From: G038396625 sp038396625
Lineage (GTDB): Bacteria; Bacillota; Clostridia; Peptostreptococcales; Thermotaleaceae
Direction of reading: 5' to 3'
Assembly (NCBI GenBank): GCA_038396625.1
Contig: CP121688.1
Span: 620,001-684,000 of the forward strand
Length of the DNA stretch: 64,000 nt
A program made the position numbers and the translations under genes. Below the pieces are notes generated by a model. That model was not told the DNA's origin. It saw only the letters and a program-made list of their open reading frames with translations, and made no database searches. Below are positions 18,354 through 26,183 of this stretch, piece by piece. The number at the start of each line of letters is the position of its first letter. The stretch's first letter is position 1.

Positions 18354-18734
18354 GTGATAGGAGGGAGAACAATAACAAAAGGTCAATTAGAAGCAGAAAT
18401 AAGCAAGGCATTAACACAGTGGGAGAAGGATTTTCTAGGCAGAGGATCCGTCACAGTGAAAACGGATATTTTAAGAGATATGATAATCGTTGTTCTAAGG
18501 GGAATTTTAACACCTGCTGAATATAAGCTCTCCCAAACAAGAGAAGGATTATTATCTATAAAAAAAATTCGTGCTGATTTAGTAGAAGCAGGTCGAGACC
18601 AATTAGGTGAAATTATTAAAGAACTAACCGGTGAAGAAGTAATTACATTTCACACAGATATTAGTGCAAGAACAGGTGAAAGGGTTATGGTCTTTAAATT
18701 GTCATGTGATTTAAAGAGAAAACTAACGTCCTAA
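18354..18734 (+). CDS. DUF2294 domain protein
   Basis: About 120-126 residues, a full DUF2294 domain: GQLEAEISKAL at the start, FLGRGSVTVKTDILRDMIIVVLRG, LTPAEYKLS, and TFHTDISARTGERVMVF near the end. The biochemical role is unknown to me. The start is odd: GGAGGG at 18360-18365 is ideally spaced for codon 18372, but that codon is ATA (followed by ACAAAAGG), where relatives would have ATG. The only standard start nearby is GTG at 18354, which has no ribosome site of its own and puts GGAGGG inside the coding frame. The coordinates use the GTG. It precedes sbtA-sbtB on the same strand. Confidence 0.8.
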   Translation: MIGGRTITKGQLEAEISKALTQWEKDFLGRGSVTVKTDILRDMIIVVLRGILTPAEYKLSQTREGLLSIKKIRADLVEAGRDQLGEIIKELTGEEVITFHTDISARTGERVMVFKLSCDLKRKLTS

Positions 18735-18798
18735 TAAAATAATACGAGGGAGATCTCCAAAAGCCCAATTGAGTTGAAATAATGGGTAAGTTGAAGAT

Positions 18799-18880
18799 AA
18801 ACCGACTTTTATCTAATGTAAGAAGTTATACCACGATCAATGTGGATAATATATCTTACTAGAAAAAAGTCGGTTTTTTA
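18799..18880. terminator. Long nested hairpin with T-tail
   Basis: Outer arms AACCGACTTTT / AAAAAGTCGGTT, middle arms GTAAGA / TCTTAC and inner arms TTAT-CCAC / GTGG-ATAA form a hairpin of about 77 bases ending in T6. It sits between the DUF2294 gene and sbtA. It could end the DUF2294 transcript or act as an attenuator or processing site. It is much longer than an ordinary terminator. Confidence 0.7.
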
Positions 18881-18965
18881 TTTTTATATGGAAATAGCTA
18901 ATTATTCTTATTAAAAAACTTAGATATGTATTATAAAAATCTACTATAAAGAGGTGTTAAGTAAA

Positions 18966-19958
18966 ATGATTTCTTTAGAATTTGCCCTTAATAATATGCT
19001 ATCTCCATCGGTGTTGTTTTTTGTATTGGGAGTGATAGCTGTATTAGTTAAATCTGATCTAGAAATACCTAATTCAATTGGAAAAGCCATAACTTTATTT
19101 ATTTTAATTTCAATTGGTTTAAAGGGAGGGATCGCAGTTAATAAAACAGGTGTAGCAGGAGTAATAATACCTGCATTATCTGCAGTATTTATTGGTATAT
19201 TAATCACAACGCTAGTATATTTTATTATGTGTAAAATAGGTTTTGATTCAGCAAATGCAGGTTCTATAGCAGGACATTATGGAGCATGCAGCAGTGTAAC
19301 ACTTACAACCGTTTTAGTTTTTTTAGAACAAATAGGAGCTAGCTTTGAAGAATTTGTACCTGCCCTATACCCCTTTATGGATACATCAGCTTTAATAACA
19401 GGGATCATTCTTGGGAGTATTGGATTGAAGAAAAACTCTGCACAAGTGGAAAACGGTGAATATGGTGCTTTATATATACTACGTACATCTATTACTGCTA
19501 AATCGACATTGTTAATTTTTGGAAGCTTTTTAATTGGGCTAATATCTGGTGCTGAAGGAGCAAAAAGCATTATGCCATTTTATGATAACCTTTTTAAAGG
19601 CGTCTTCACAATTTTTATGCTAGATATAGGATTACTTGCTGGTTCAAGAATATTTGAACTAAAAGATATTAAACCCCTTACATTTATATTAGCAGTTATC
19701 CTCCCACCATTCCAGGCTGTTATGGCAATAATATTAGCTACTTTTATTGGCTTAAGCCCTGGAGGCGCAACTGTGTTTGCAGCATTGGCTGCTGGAGCAT
19801 CCTACATAACTGCACCAGCAGTAATGAGAAGTACGTTTCCAGATGCCAATCCGTCTTTGGGTCTTGGCATGAGTCTAGGGATTATCTTTCCCTTTAATAT
19901 CTTAATAGGAATTCCCCTTTACTATCAAATAGCAAATATAATTTCAAAATTATTATAG
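18966..19958 (+). CDS. sbtA: Sodium-dependent bicarbonate transporter, SbtA family
   Basis: A 330-residue membrane protein with about ten helices of the SbtA family (formerly DUF897). Motifs include FALNNMLSPSVLFFVLG at the N terminus, GGIAVNKTG near 45, AGSIAGHYGACSSVT near 100 and, in the second half, AAGASYITAPAVMR and GLGMSLGIIFPFN. In cyanobacteria SbtA imports bicarbonate with sodium. The ATG at 18966 is chosen because AAAGAGGTG lies about ten bases upstream, overlapping the alternative GTG at 18954. The next gene encodes a PII-like protein of SbtB type, and purK/purE follow, so a role in supplying bicarbonate is likely. Confidence 0.88.
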   Translation: MISLEFALNNMLSPSVLFFVLGVIAVLVKSDLEIPNSIGKAITLFILISIGLKGGIAVNKTGVAGVIIPALSAVFIGILITTLVYFIMCKIGFDSANAGSIAGHYGACSSVTLTTVLVFLEQIGASFEEFVPALYPFMDTSALITGIILGSIGLKKNSAQVENGEYGALYILRTSITAKSTLLIFGSFLIGLISGAEGAKSIMPFYDNLFKGVFTIFMLDIGLLAGSRIFELKDIKPLTFILAVILPPFQAVMAIILATFIGLSPGGATVFAALAAGASYITAPAVMRSTFPDANPSLGLGMSLGIIFPFNILIGIPLYYQIANIISKLL

Positions 19959-19974
19959 AAAGAGGTGTACCAAT

Positions 19975-20280
19975 ATGTTTAAAAAAGCAAGTAAAATGAT
20001 CATAATAACCGAAAGAATCATTTGTTCTCGTATCATAGATTATTTAGAGTCTTTAGGGATGAAAGCTTATACGATTTATCAGGAGGTTTCAGGACAAGGT
20101 AAAAGAGGTATTAGGTCAATGTCTGGAGGGCTTAGTAGGTTTGGTGAAAATATAAGAATAGAAATCATTATAGAGAATGAAGAACAAGCTATGGACGTAG
20201 CTGAAAAGATATATCATAAATATTTACACTCAAAATATGCGGGTATAATCTATCTAGAGGATATTAGAGTGATTCAATAA
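19975..20280 (+). CDS. sbtB: SbtB-like PII-family regulator
   Basis: A 101-residue PII-like protein. The ferredoxin-like core starts SKMIIITERIICSRIIDYLE. The T-loop region around residues 38-60 contains GQGKRGIRSMSGG, and the end IIYLEDIRVIQ matches the last beta-strand. SbtB proteins bind adenine nucleotides (cAMP, AMP, ADP, ATP) and block SbtA. This copy lacks the cysteine-containing C-terminal R-loop found in some cyanobacterial SbtB. The gene is 16 bases after sbtA with an AGAGGTG site, so the two are co-expressed. Confidence 0.82.
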   Translation: MFKKASKMIIITERIICSRIIDYLESLGMKAYTIYQEVSGQGKRGIRSMSGGLSRFGENIRIEIIIENEEQAMDVAEKIYHKYLHSKYAGIIYLEDIRVIQ

Positions 20281-20374
20281 CAAGTTATTTAATTATTGTA
20301 TTGTTGATAATAATTGCCTAGCAGTTTTTACCCAAGAGCTTTTTAAATTAAATTTATAATGAGAGGGATCGACT

Positions 20375-21538
20375 ATGATGAAAGAAAACTTTATTTCAAA
20401 AAAGGTTGGAATAATAGGTGGAGGACAATTGGGAAAGATGATGGTAAATGAAGCATCCAAAATGGGGATTTATACTGTCGTTCTTGACCCCTATGAAGAT
20501 TGTCCAGCAGGCTATCTGGCCAATGAGATAATTATTGGGAAATTTGATGATAAAATGGCTTTAGAAGAGTTGGCAAAGAGAGTAGACGTTCTAACCTGTG
20601 AATTTGAACATATATCAGCCGAAGCACTAAAGCACTTAGAGAATGAAGGCTTTGTTGTTTATCCAAGGGCAAAAAGTCTCGAAATCATTCAAAATAAATA
20701 TAATCAAAAAATGGAACTCCAAAAACACAATATTCCTATAGGAAGATTTTTGAAGGTGGATAGGCTAGAAAATATTGAAGAAGTGGGACAAGAATTTGGC
20801 TATCCACTTATGTTGAAGAGTGCATTAGGGGGATATGACGGAAAAGGAAACAGTCTCATTCGATGTAAAGAGGATATAGAAAGAGCATTTATTGAGTTAA
20901 AAGGGAATCTCGTTCCTCTTTATGTTGAAAAGTATATCTCCTTTGTAAAGGAAATCTCTGTACTCTGCTGCAGGGGGATCAATGGAGAAATAAAAGTATA
21001 CCCAGTAGCAGAGAATGTGCATAAAGAGAGCATCTTGTTTGAGACTTCAGTTCCTGCTAAGATTACCCATGAAAATGAAGAGAAGGCTATTGAGATTGCT
21101 AAAAAGGTGTGTGAGATTTTTGAAGATGTAGGTATGTTTTGTGTAGAGATGTTTTTGACAGAGAATGGTGAGGTGCTTGTAAATGAGGTAGCACCAAGAC
21201 CCCATAATTCAGGACATTATACAATAGAAGGATGTATAACGTCTCAGTTCGAAAATCATATTCGAGCAATAGTGGGTTTACCTCTAGGAAAAACCGACCT
21301 CCTTAGGCCAGCGGTTATGAAAAATATTTTAGGAGAGGAGGGATATGAAGGAAGCCCCCTTGTGATGGGGGTATATGAAGCGCTTTCAATAGAAGGAGTA
21401 AGCCTCCATATCTATGGAAAAAGAGTTACAAAGCCTCAAAGAAAAATGGGACACCTGACTGTAGTAGCACAGACATTAGAAAAAGCGATGGAAAGAGCGG
21501 AAAAAGCAAATGCTTTTGTTCGTATCATTTCTAAATAA
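20375..21538 (+). CDS. purK: N5-carboxyaminoimidazole ribonucleotide synthase
   Basis: A 387-residue ATP-grasp enzyme of normal length. It makes N5-CAIR from AIR, ATP and bicarbonate in purine synthesis. The N-terminal GIIGGGQLGKMM loop, TCEFEHI, LKSALGGYDGKGN (ATP-binding loop near residue 148), EKYISFVKEISV and VNEVAPRPHNSGHYTIE (metal-binding part near 265-280) are all present. It is followed by purE, its partner. The location right after a bicarbonate transporter and its regulator is functionally suggestive. Confidence 0.95.
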   Translation: MMKENFISKKVGIIGGGQLGKMMVNEASKMGIYTVVLDPYEDCPAGYLANEIIIGKFDDKMALEELAKRVDVLTCEFEHISAEALKHLENEGFVVYPRAKSLEIIQNKYNQKMELQKHNIPIGRFLKVDRLENIEEVGQEFGYPLMLKSALGGYDGKGNSLIRCKEDIERAFIELKGNLVPLYVEKYISFVKEISVLCCRGINGEIKVYPVAENVHKESILFETSVPAKITHENEEKAIEIAKKVCEIFEDVGMFCVEMFLTENGEVLVNEVAPRPHNSGHYTIEGCITSQFENHIRAIVGLPLGKTDLLRPAVMKNILGEEGYEGSPLVMGVYEALSIEGVSLHIYGKRVTKPQRKMGHLTVVAQTLEKAMERAEKANAFVRIISK

Positions 21539-21562
21539 TTTGAGATGGAGGGAAGAAAATTC

Positions 21563-22057
21563 ATGAAACCTATAATAGGAATAATCATGGGAAGTGATTC
21601 CGATTTACCAGTTATGCAAGAAGCGGCAGAGATCTTACGGCATTTTAAGATTCCATATGAAATAACAATTGTGTCAGCCCATAGAACACCCGATAGATTA
21701 TACACTTATGCTAAGGAAGCAAAAGAAAGAGGTATAAGGGTAATTATTGCTGGCGCCGGTGGAGCTGCCCATCTCCCTGGAATGGCAGCATCTCTCACTG
21801 CTCTTCCAGTCATTGGCGTTCCTGTTAAAAGCAGTACCTTAAATGGTATGGATTCTTTGTATTCAATTGTTCAGATGCCTCCAGGTGTCCCAGTGGCAAC
21901 TGTTGCAATCAATGGAGCAAAGAATGCAGCAATTTTAGCAGCTCAGATTCTCGGAGCATCAGATGAAAACATTTACCATACAGTGGAGCAGTATAAGAAG
22001 AACTTGGAAGAGATGGTACGAAAAAAAATATCTGAACTTGAAAAAAGAAACATTTAA
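21563..22057 (+). CDS. purE: N5-carboxyaminoimidazole ribonucleotide mutase
   Basis: A 164-residue class I PurE that moves the carboxyl group of N5-CAIR to give CAIR. It shows GIIMGSDSDLPVM at residues 5-17, the SAHRTPDR segment with the catalytic His, AGAGGAAHLPGM and the SLYSIVQMPPGVPVATVAI region. The start ATG at 21563 follows GGAGGG; an in-frame ATG at 21545 would place that site inside the gene. Paired with purK, as expected for the two-step bacterial pathway. Confidence 0.95.
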   Translation: MKPIIGIIMGSDSDLPVMQEAAEILRHFKIPYEITIVSAHRTPDRLYTYAKEAKERGIRVIIAGAGGAAHLPGMAASLTALPVIGVPVKSSTLNGMDSLYSIVQMPPGVPVATVAINGAKNAAILAAQILGASDENIYHTVEQYKKNLEEMVRKKISELEKRNI

Positions 22058-22100
22058 ATGAATAAACTTAATAAAAAGTAACGTGTTGTACAGGAAATAA

Positions 22101-22155
22101 GAGACGGGGTTATTGCTTGATATAGCATGGCAAGCAATAACCCCGTTCTTTTGCT
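22101..22155. repeat. REP-like hairpin C1
   Basis: GACGGGGTTATTGCTTG, an 11-base loop region, then CAAGCAATAACCCCGTTC, giving a long near-perfect stem. It follows purE by about 45 bases and can act as terminator for both purE and the convergent HTH gene. A diverged copy lies at 23062-23129, so this is a repeat and not only a terminator. Confidence 0.7.
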
Positions 22156-22179
22156 TAAGATGGAACGACTATGTACTAT

Positions 22180-22434
22180 TTATATGTCTAGTAATGTAGC
22201 CATTAAATCCATTCTGTTTTTAGCAGCACATTTTTTATAAACATTATTTAAATGTTTTTTTACCGTTTCCGTAGATATAAATAATTGGTCTGCAATTTCT
22301 GTATTACTATACCCTTTGAATAAACAATTTATTATATCAATTTCTCTATTAGACATATGATAAAGTCTAATACTCTTTTCAATCACTTCTGATATTTTCT
22401 TATTCTTTAGATTTTTAATATTGAAGATAAGCAT
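22180..22434 (-). CDS. LuxR-type helix-turn-helix protein
   Basis: An 84-residue protein consisting almost entirely of a GerE/LuxR DNA-binding domain: LSNREIDIINCLFKG-type start (here MSNREIDIINCL), GYSNTEIADQLFISTETVKKHLNNVYKK as the helix-turn-helix. It lacks a receiver or sensor domain, like GerE. It is transcribed towards purE. The target is unknown. It may be a stand-alone regulator or the remaining part of a longer gene; about 25 N-terminal residues rich in Lys and Ile precede the domain. Confidence 0.82.
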   Translation of the reverse strand: MLIFNIKNLKNKKISEVIEKSIRLYHMSNREIDIINCLFKGYSNTEIADQLFISTETVKKHLNNVYKKCAAKNRMDLMATLLDI

Positions 22435-22632
22435 TCATCTTTAGACCTCCAATAATCGAGTGCAATTATAGTTTACTATAAAATACAACTATTGGGTAAT
22501 ATATAACCTAAAAAAAAATTATATAATAAATTATGCTGTAAGCGTCAAAACACTTGCACTTTGAAAGATCTGACGGGATTATGGGTTTTTAGCTTTCATA
22601 TTTGACACAAATGGTGACAAGATTTGGCATTG

Positions 22633-22658
22633 CCAAACTATCTTAAACTATAGTTTGG
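22633..22658. other. Short perfect inverted repeat
   Basis: CCAAACTAT / ATAGTTTGG with an 8-base loop, about 40 bases before a tiny reading frame at 22698. No T-tail follows, so an operator or RNA hairpin is more likely than a terminator. It is the only structured element I see between the HTH gene and 22698. Confidence 0.45.
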
Positions 22659-22697
22659 AGAGACAAAAAAGATATAATTAAAATAGAGGTGCTGGTT

Positions 22698-22766
22698 ATG
22701 AACTGTGGCTTAAGACGCAAGATAGGATTTTTAAAACGAATAACCACGCTGTTTGAGAGAGAATAA
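22698..22766 (+). CDS. Possible 22-residue basic peptide
   Basis: ATG at 22698 after GAGGTG; the peptide has seven Lys/Arg residues and ends LFERE. Length and composition would fit a leader peptide or a small regulatory peptide, but the frame is short enough to arise by chance. No relative is recognised. Confidence 0.25.
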   Translation: MNCGLRRKIGFLKRITTLFERE

Positions 22767-22879
22767 GAAAAAATAATAATATGTTACAAAATATGACAGA
22801 ATTTTCAGACTGATTATAGTACTATAGTCCTATAATACCATACCACGCCTTAAAGATGAGTATACGAGGGGGAATATGC

Positions 22880-23083
22880 ATGGGATGGAAAAGTATGAAT
22901 CACAAACGAAGACTTCGGGTAAGCGATAATTTCATAAAGTACTTCACGATAGCCGTTATTATTTTTTCTATCGCTTTATTGATTTACGGACAGAAGGTTT
23001 ATAATCGAAAAATCTCTGATCAGGTAAAGCATAGGAATAGCACTCAGATGTTGAAAAAACAAGGGAACGGAGGTATTGCTTGA
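22880..23083 (+). CDS. Small single-pass membrane protein
   Basis: A 67-residue protein with a basic N terminus (NHKRRLRVSDN), one membrane helix (about residues 20-39, FTIAVIIFSIALLIYG) and a charged tail. The ATG at 22880 follows GAGGGGG. The last six codons lie inside the REP-like repeat C2, so the C terminus was probably altered by insertion of that repeat. The N-terminal layout recalls small septum-associated membrane proteins, but I do not assign a family. Confidence 0.5.
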   Translation: MGWKSMNHKRRLRVSDNFIKYFTIAVIIFSIALLIYGQKVYNRKISDQVKHRNSTQMLKKQGNGGIA

Positions 23084-23129
23084 TACATATCTTTGCTTCA
23101 TAGTATGGAAAGCAATGACCCCGTCCCTT
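23062..23129. repeat. REP-like hairpin C2
   Basis: AGGGAACGGAGGTATTGCTT and AAGCAATGACCCCGTCCCTT form imperfect arms around a 30-base centre. It shares ATTGCTTGATA and AAGCAAT-ACCCCGT with the hairpin at 22101. The conserved GGGACGG core also occurs in the CCAAGGGGACGG repeats near the RAYT gene, suggesting one REP family. Confidence 0.6.
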
Positions 23130-23175
23130 CGCTTCCCTTTGTTTCTAAACTTGTTGCAAACTTATTGAAATATAT

Positions 23176-23217
23176 AAAGTCTCTTAAAGAAGTAAATTCT
23201 TCAAGAGACTTTTTCTT
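23176..23217 (+). terminator. Rho-independent terminator
   Basis: AAAGTCTCTT / AAGAGACTTT stem with an inner AGAA / TTCT extension and a T-rich tail, downstream of the small membrane protein gene. Confidence 0.75.
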
Positions 23218-23488
23218 TTGTGTATATTACTGATATAATACGAACGATATATCGTTAAATATTTCTGTATATTCGTGTTTTGAGATTATTGAGAATATAA
23301 GATGAATAAGTATAGTCTTGAAAATATGGTATTAGTAAGGTTTTAATATGGCTTTTTTCTTGACGCATAGGAATGGCGATGCTATACTAATTATGAACAT
23401 TAAGATGTTAATACAGATAAATATTCGGATTTACCATGTTGTGGAAATACATGGCATGATTTTTAAAAACGAGAAAAGGAGAATTGGC

Positions 23489-24316
23489 ATGAAGAAGAAG
23501 TGGCTGTATATGTTATTAGTTCCTGGATTGTCTATGATCATACTATTTTTAGTTATTCCACTCATATATACCATAGGCTCTACGTTTATTGGAGGAGAGG
23601 GTTTAACTTTTGAAAAATATGTATCTTTCTTTACCGATGCATATTACTTACAAATATTCAATAGAACATTGAAAATTGCACTGATTACATCGATTATTTC
23701 CATGATTTTGGGTATGCCAGTTGCCTATTATATTTCTAGAAGTAATAAAAATATCAGAGGGATTATGATTGCTTGTACTGTTTTTCCATTGTTAACAAAC
23801 TCCGTTGTCCGTTCCTTTGCATGGATGACAATTCTAGGTAAAAACGGTATTATCAATGAGCTGCTGATGAATTTACATGTGATCAGCCAGCCCATAAAGC
23901 TGCTTTATACAGAGTTTGCTATTATTATCGGTACGGTTTACTTATTTTTACCCTTGATGGTAGTTTCGTTGGTGGGGGTTATGGAAAACATTGGGGATGA
24001 TTTATTGGAGGCTGCTGAAAGCCTAGGTGCCAATAAATTAACTGCATTCTTTAAGATCGTTTTTCCCCTTAGTGTTCCAGGATTGATTGTAGGAAGTGTA
24101 CTTGTTTTTACAGGCGCTTTAACCGCCTATACAACACCTCAATTATTAGGAGGAAATACCAATACGGTATTGGCTACCTTGATTTATCAAAAAGCCATGA
24201 CCCTTGGAGATTGGACAGGGGCATCTGTAGTCGCAACAATTATGATTGTTACAACCCTAACCGTAATATTTGTCATCAATAAATTAGCCAGCAAATTGAA
24301 CGAAAGAGGTGTGTAA
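23489..24316 (+). CDS. ABC transporter permease, PotB type
   Basis: A 275-residue inner-membrane permease with six predicted helices. The EAA loop is EAAESLGANKLTAFFKIVFPLSVPGL around residues 175-200. The ATG at 23489 follows AAAAGGAGAA; a longer frame back to 23348 has no ribosome site. It is the first of four genes for a spermidine/putrescine-type importer (permease, permease, ATPase, lipoprotein). The presence of purine deaminase genes directly downstream suggests that a purine or related compound could be the cargo instead of a polyamine. Confidence 0.85.
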   Translation: MKKKWLYMLLVPGLSMIILFLVIPLIYTIGSTFIGGEGLTFEKYVSFFTDAYYLQIFNRTLKIALITSIISMILGMPVAYYISRSNKNIRGIMIACTVFPLLTNSVVRSFAWMTILGKNGIINELLMNLHVISQPIKLLYTEFAIIIGTVYLFLPLMVVSLVGVMENIGDDLLEAAESLGANKLTAFFKIVFPLSVPGLIVGSVLVFTGALTAYTTPQLLGGNTNTVLATLIYQKAMTLGDWTGASVVATIMIVTTLTVIFVINKLASKLNERGV

Positions 24317-24317
24317 T

Positions 24318-25100
24318 ATGAAGAAAAATAAGTGGTTGACTTTTTTTGTGGGTTTGGTATATTTCTTTATATTTGCCCCATTGGTAATCATTGCAATGAC
24401 ATCTTTTGGACCTGATAAGTACATTGCATTTCCACCGAATGGCTTCAGTCTTACATGGTTTGCGAATATTTTTACATCAAAGATGTTTGTAAGAACTTTT
24501 CAAATCAGTATACAGGTGGCAGTGGTGGCAACAATCTTTGCTTTGATTTTAGGGGTACCTGTTGCCTATGGATTAAGTAGGTTTCAGTTTAAAGGAAAAG
24601 CAGTCATTAAAAATATATTTTTTTCACCCATCATTGTGCCGGGAATTGTTTTTGGCTTTTCATTATTTAACTATATTGTGATCAAAATGAGGCTACCTAT
24701 TTATACAAGCTTATTAGTAGGACATACCATCGTGATCATTCCCTATATCATTAGGGTTATTGCTTCAAGTTTGGAAAGTTTTGATTACGCCATAGAGGAA
24801 GCTGCCATGAGTTTAGGGGCGAGTAAGTTGAAAACTTTCTTTATTGTGGTATTTCCCAATATTACTTCCAGTGTGATTGCAGCCTTTATGCTTGCTTTTA
24901 TCAATTCATTTAATAATGTACCGGTATCTATTTTCTTGACAGGACCAGGTGTCAGCACATTGCCGATTAGTATGATGAGTTATGTGGAATACAATTACGA
25001 TCCTACGATTTCTGCTTTATCTGTTGTGTTAATGGTGATGACCGTTGGTGTAATGTTTGTGGTTGAGAGAACCTTGGGACTAAGTTATTTCTCAAAATAA
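24318..25100 (+). CDS. ABC transporter permease, PotC type
   Basis: A 260-residue permease with six helices and an EAA loop EEAAMSLGASKLKTFFIVVFPNI near residues 160-182. The ATG at 24318 is used because AGAGGTG precedes it by five bases; it comes one base after the stop of the PotB-type gene. It forms the second half of the membrane pore. Confidence 0.85.
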   Translation: MKKNKWLTFFVGLVYFFIFAPLVIIAMTSFGPDKYIAFPPNGFSLTWFANIFTSKMFVRTFQISIQVAVVATIFALILGVPVAYGLSRFQFKGKAVIKNIFFSPIIVPGIVFGFSLFNYIVIKMRLPIYTSLLVGHTIVIIPYIIRVIASSLESFDYAIEEAAMSLGASKLKTFFIVVFPNITSSVIAAFMLAFINSFNNVPVSIFLTGPGVSTLPISMMSYVEYNYDPTISALSVVLMVMTVGVMFVVERTLGLSYFSK

Positions 25101-25116
25101 GGGATGGAGGATGAAG

Positions 25117-26163
25117 ATGGCATTAATAAATTTAAAAGATATTACCGTTTCATATGATGGAAAGATAGATATATTGAAGAAGTTGAGCATTGACATTGAA
25201 AAGGGTCAATTGGTTTCTCTGTTAGGGCCCAGCGGATGTGGAAAGACCACAACATTGAGAGTCATTGCAGGCTTTATTGAGCCAACAAAAGGGGAATTCA
25301 TCTTTGATGATAATAATTATACCAATATTCCTGTACACAAAAGAAACTTTGGTTTAGTATTTCAAAGTTATGCATTGTTTCCCCATTTAACAGTATTTGA
25401 AAATGTAGCCTTCGGATTGAAAATGAAAAAAGTGGACAAGCAGGAGATTAATAAAGCTGTAAAAGAGATCCTAGAGGTTGTAGACTTGAAGGATTTTGAA
25501 AATCGGTATCCAAATGAATTATCCGGTGGTCAGAGACAGAGAGTTGCTTTAGCAAGAGCCTTAGTTATTCAACCCAAATTACTGCTTCTTGATGAACCTC
25601 TTAGTAATCTTGATGCAAAATTGAGGTTGAAAATGAGGGTGGAGATTAGAAAATTACAACAGCGATTAGGGATTACCACGGTTTTTGTGACCCATGATCA
25701 AGAAGAATGCTTCTCGATTTCAGATAAGGTGGCAGTAATGAATGGGGGCATTATTGAGCAGTATGATACCCCGGAGAAGATTTATGCCCATCCAGCCAGT
25801 GAGTTTGTAGCCCGTTTTGTGGGGTTTGAAAATTTCATAGAATTAAAGGAAATAGGAAAGAATGTATATGAATCAAAAACAGGTGTGAAGTTTGCAAGTG
25901 ATTTTGAAAAGAAAAATGCCGATAATAAGATCATTGGAACCATTCGACCAGATGATATTCAGCTATTAGACGAAGGAACTAACCCAGAAAGCAATTTCAT
26001 AAAGGGTACTATCGAGATTCGTACGTATTTAGGGAAGGAATATCAATATACTGTAAACACAGAAATAGGGACCTTAATCGTCAATGAAAGCAATGATCAT
26101 AAATATAATCAAGGTGATCAGGTAAGATTATTCTTGCCGTCCAATAAATTAATCTTAGTATAA
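25117..26163 (+). CDS. ABC transporter ATP-binding protein, PotA type
   Basis: A 348-residue ATPase. Walker A GPSGCGKTT near residue 36, the Q-loop VFQSYALFPH, the signature LSGGQRQRVALARAL near 135, Walker B LLLLDEPLSNLD and the H-loop FVTHDQEE are intact. Residues about 240-348 form the TOBE regulatory domain (EFVARFVGFENF, GTIRPDDIQLL). The start at 25117 gives six bases from GGAGG; an ATG at 25111 touches that site. It energises the importer encoded around it. Confidence 0.92.
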   Translation: MALINLKDITVSYDGKIDILKKLSIDIEKGQLVSLLGPSGCGKTTTLRVIAGFIEPTKGEFIFDDNNYTNIPVHKRNFGLVFQSYALFPHLTVFENVAFGLKMKKVDKQEINKAVKEILEVVDLKDFENRYPNELSGGQRQRVALARALVIQPKLLLLDEPLSNLDAKLRLKMRVEIRKLQQRLGITTVFVTHDQEECFSISDKVAVMNGGIIEQYDTPEKIYAHPASEFVARFVGFENFIELKEIGKNVYESKTGVKFASDFEKKNADNKIIGTIRPDDIQLLDEGTNPESNFIKGTIEIRTYLGKEYQYTVNTEIGTLIVNESNDHKYNQGDQVRLFLPSNKLILV

Positions 26164-26183
26164 AATTTTAGGGAGGGACAAAA

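Noticed and set aside
23230..23488. Possible purine riboswitch before the importer operon
   Set aside because: The leader shows no match to the conserved purine-riboswitch loops (TAATATGG / GTTTCTAC type) or to other riboswitch cores I know.
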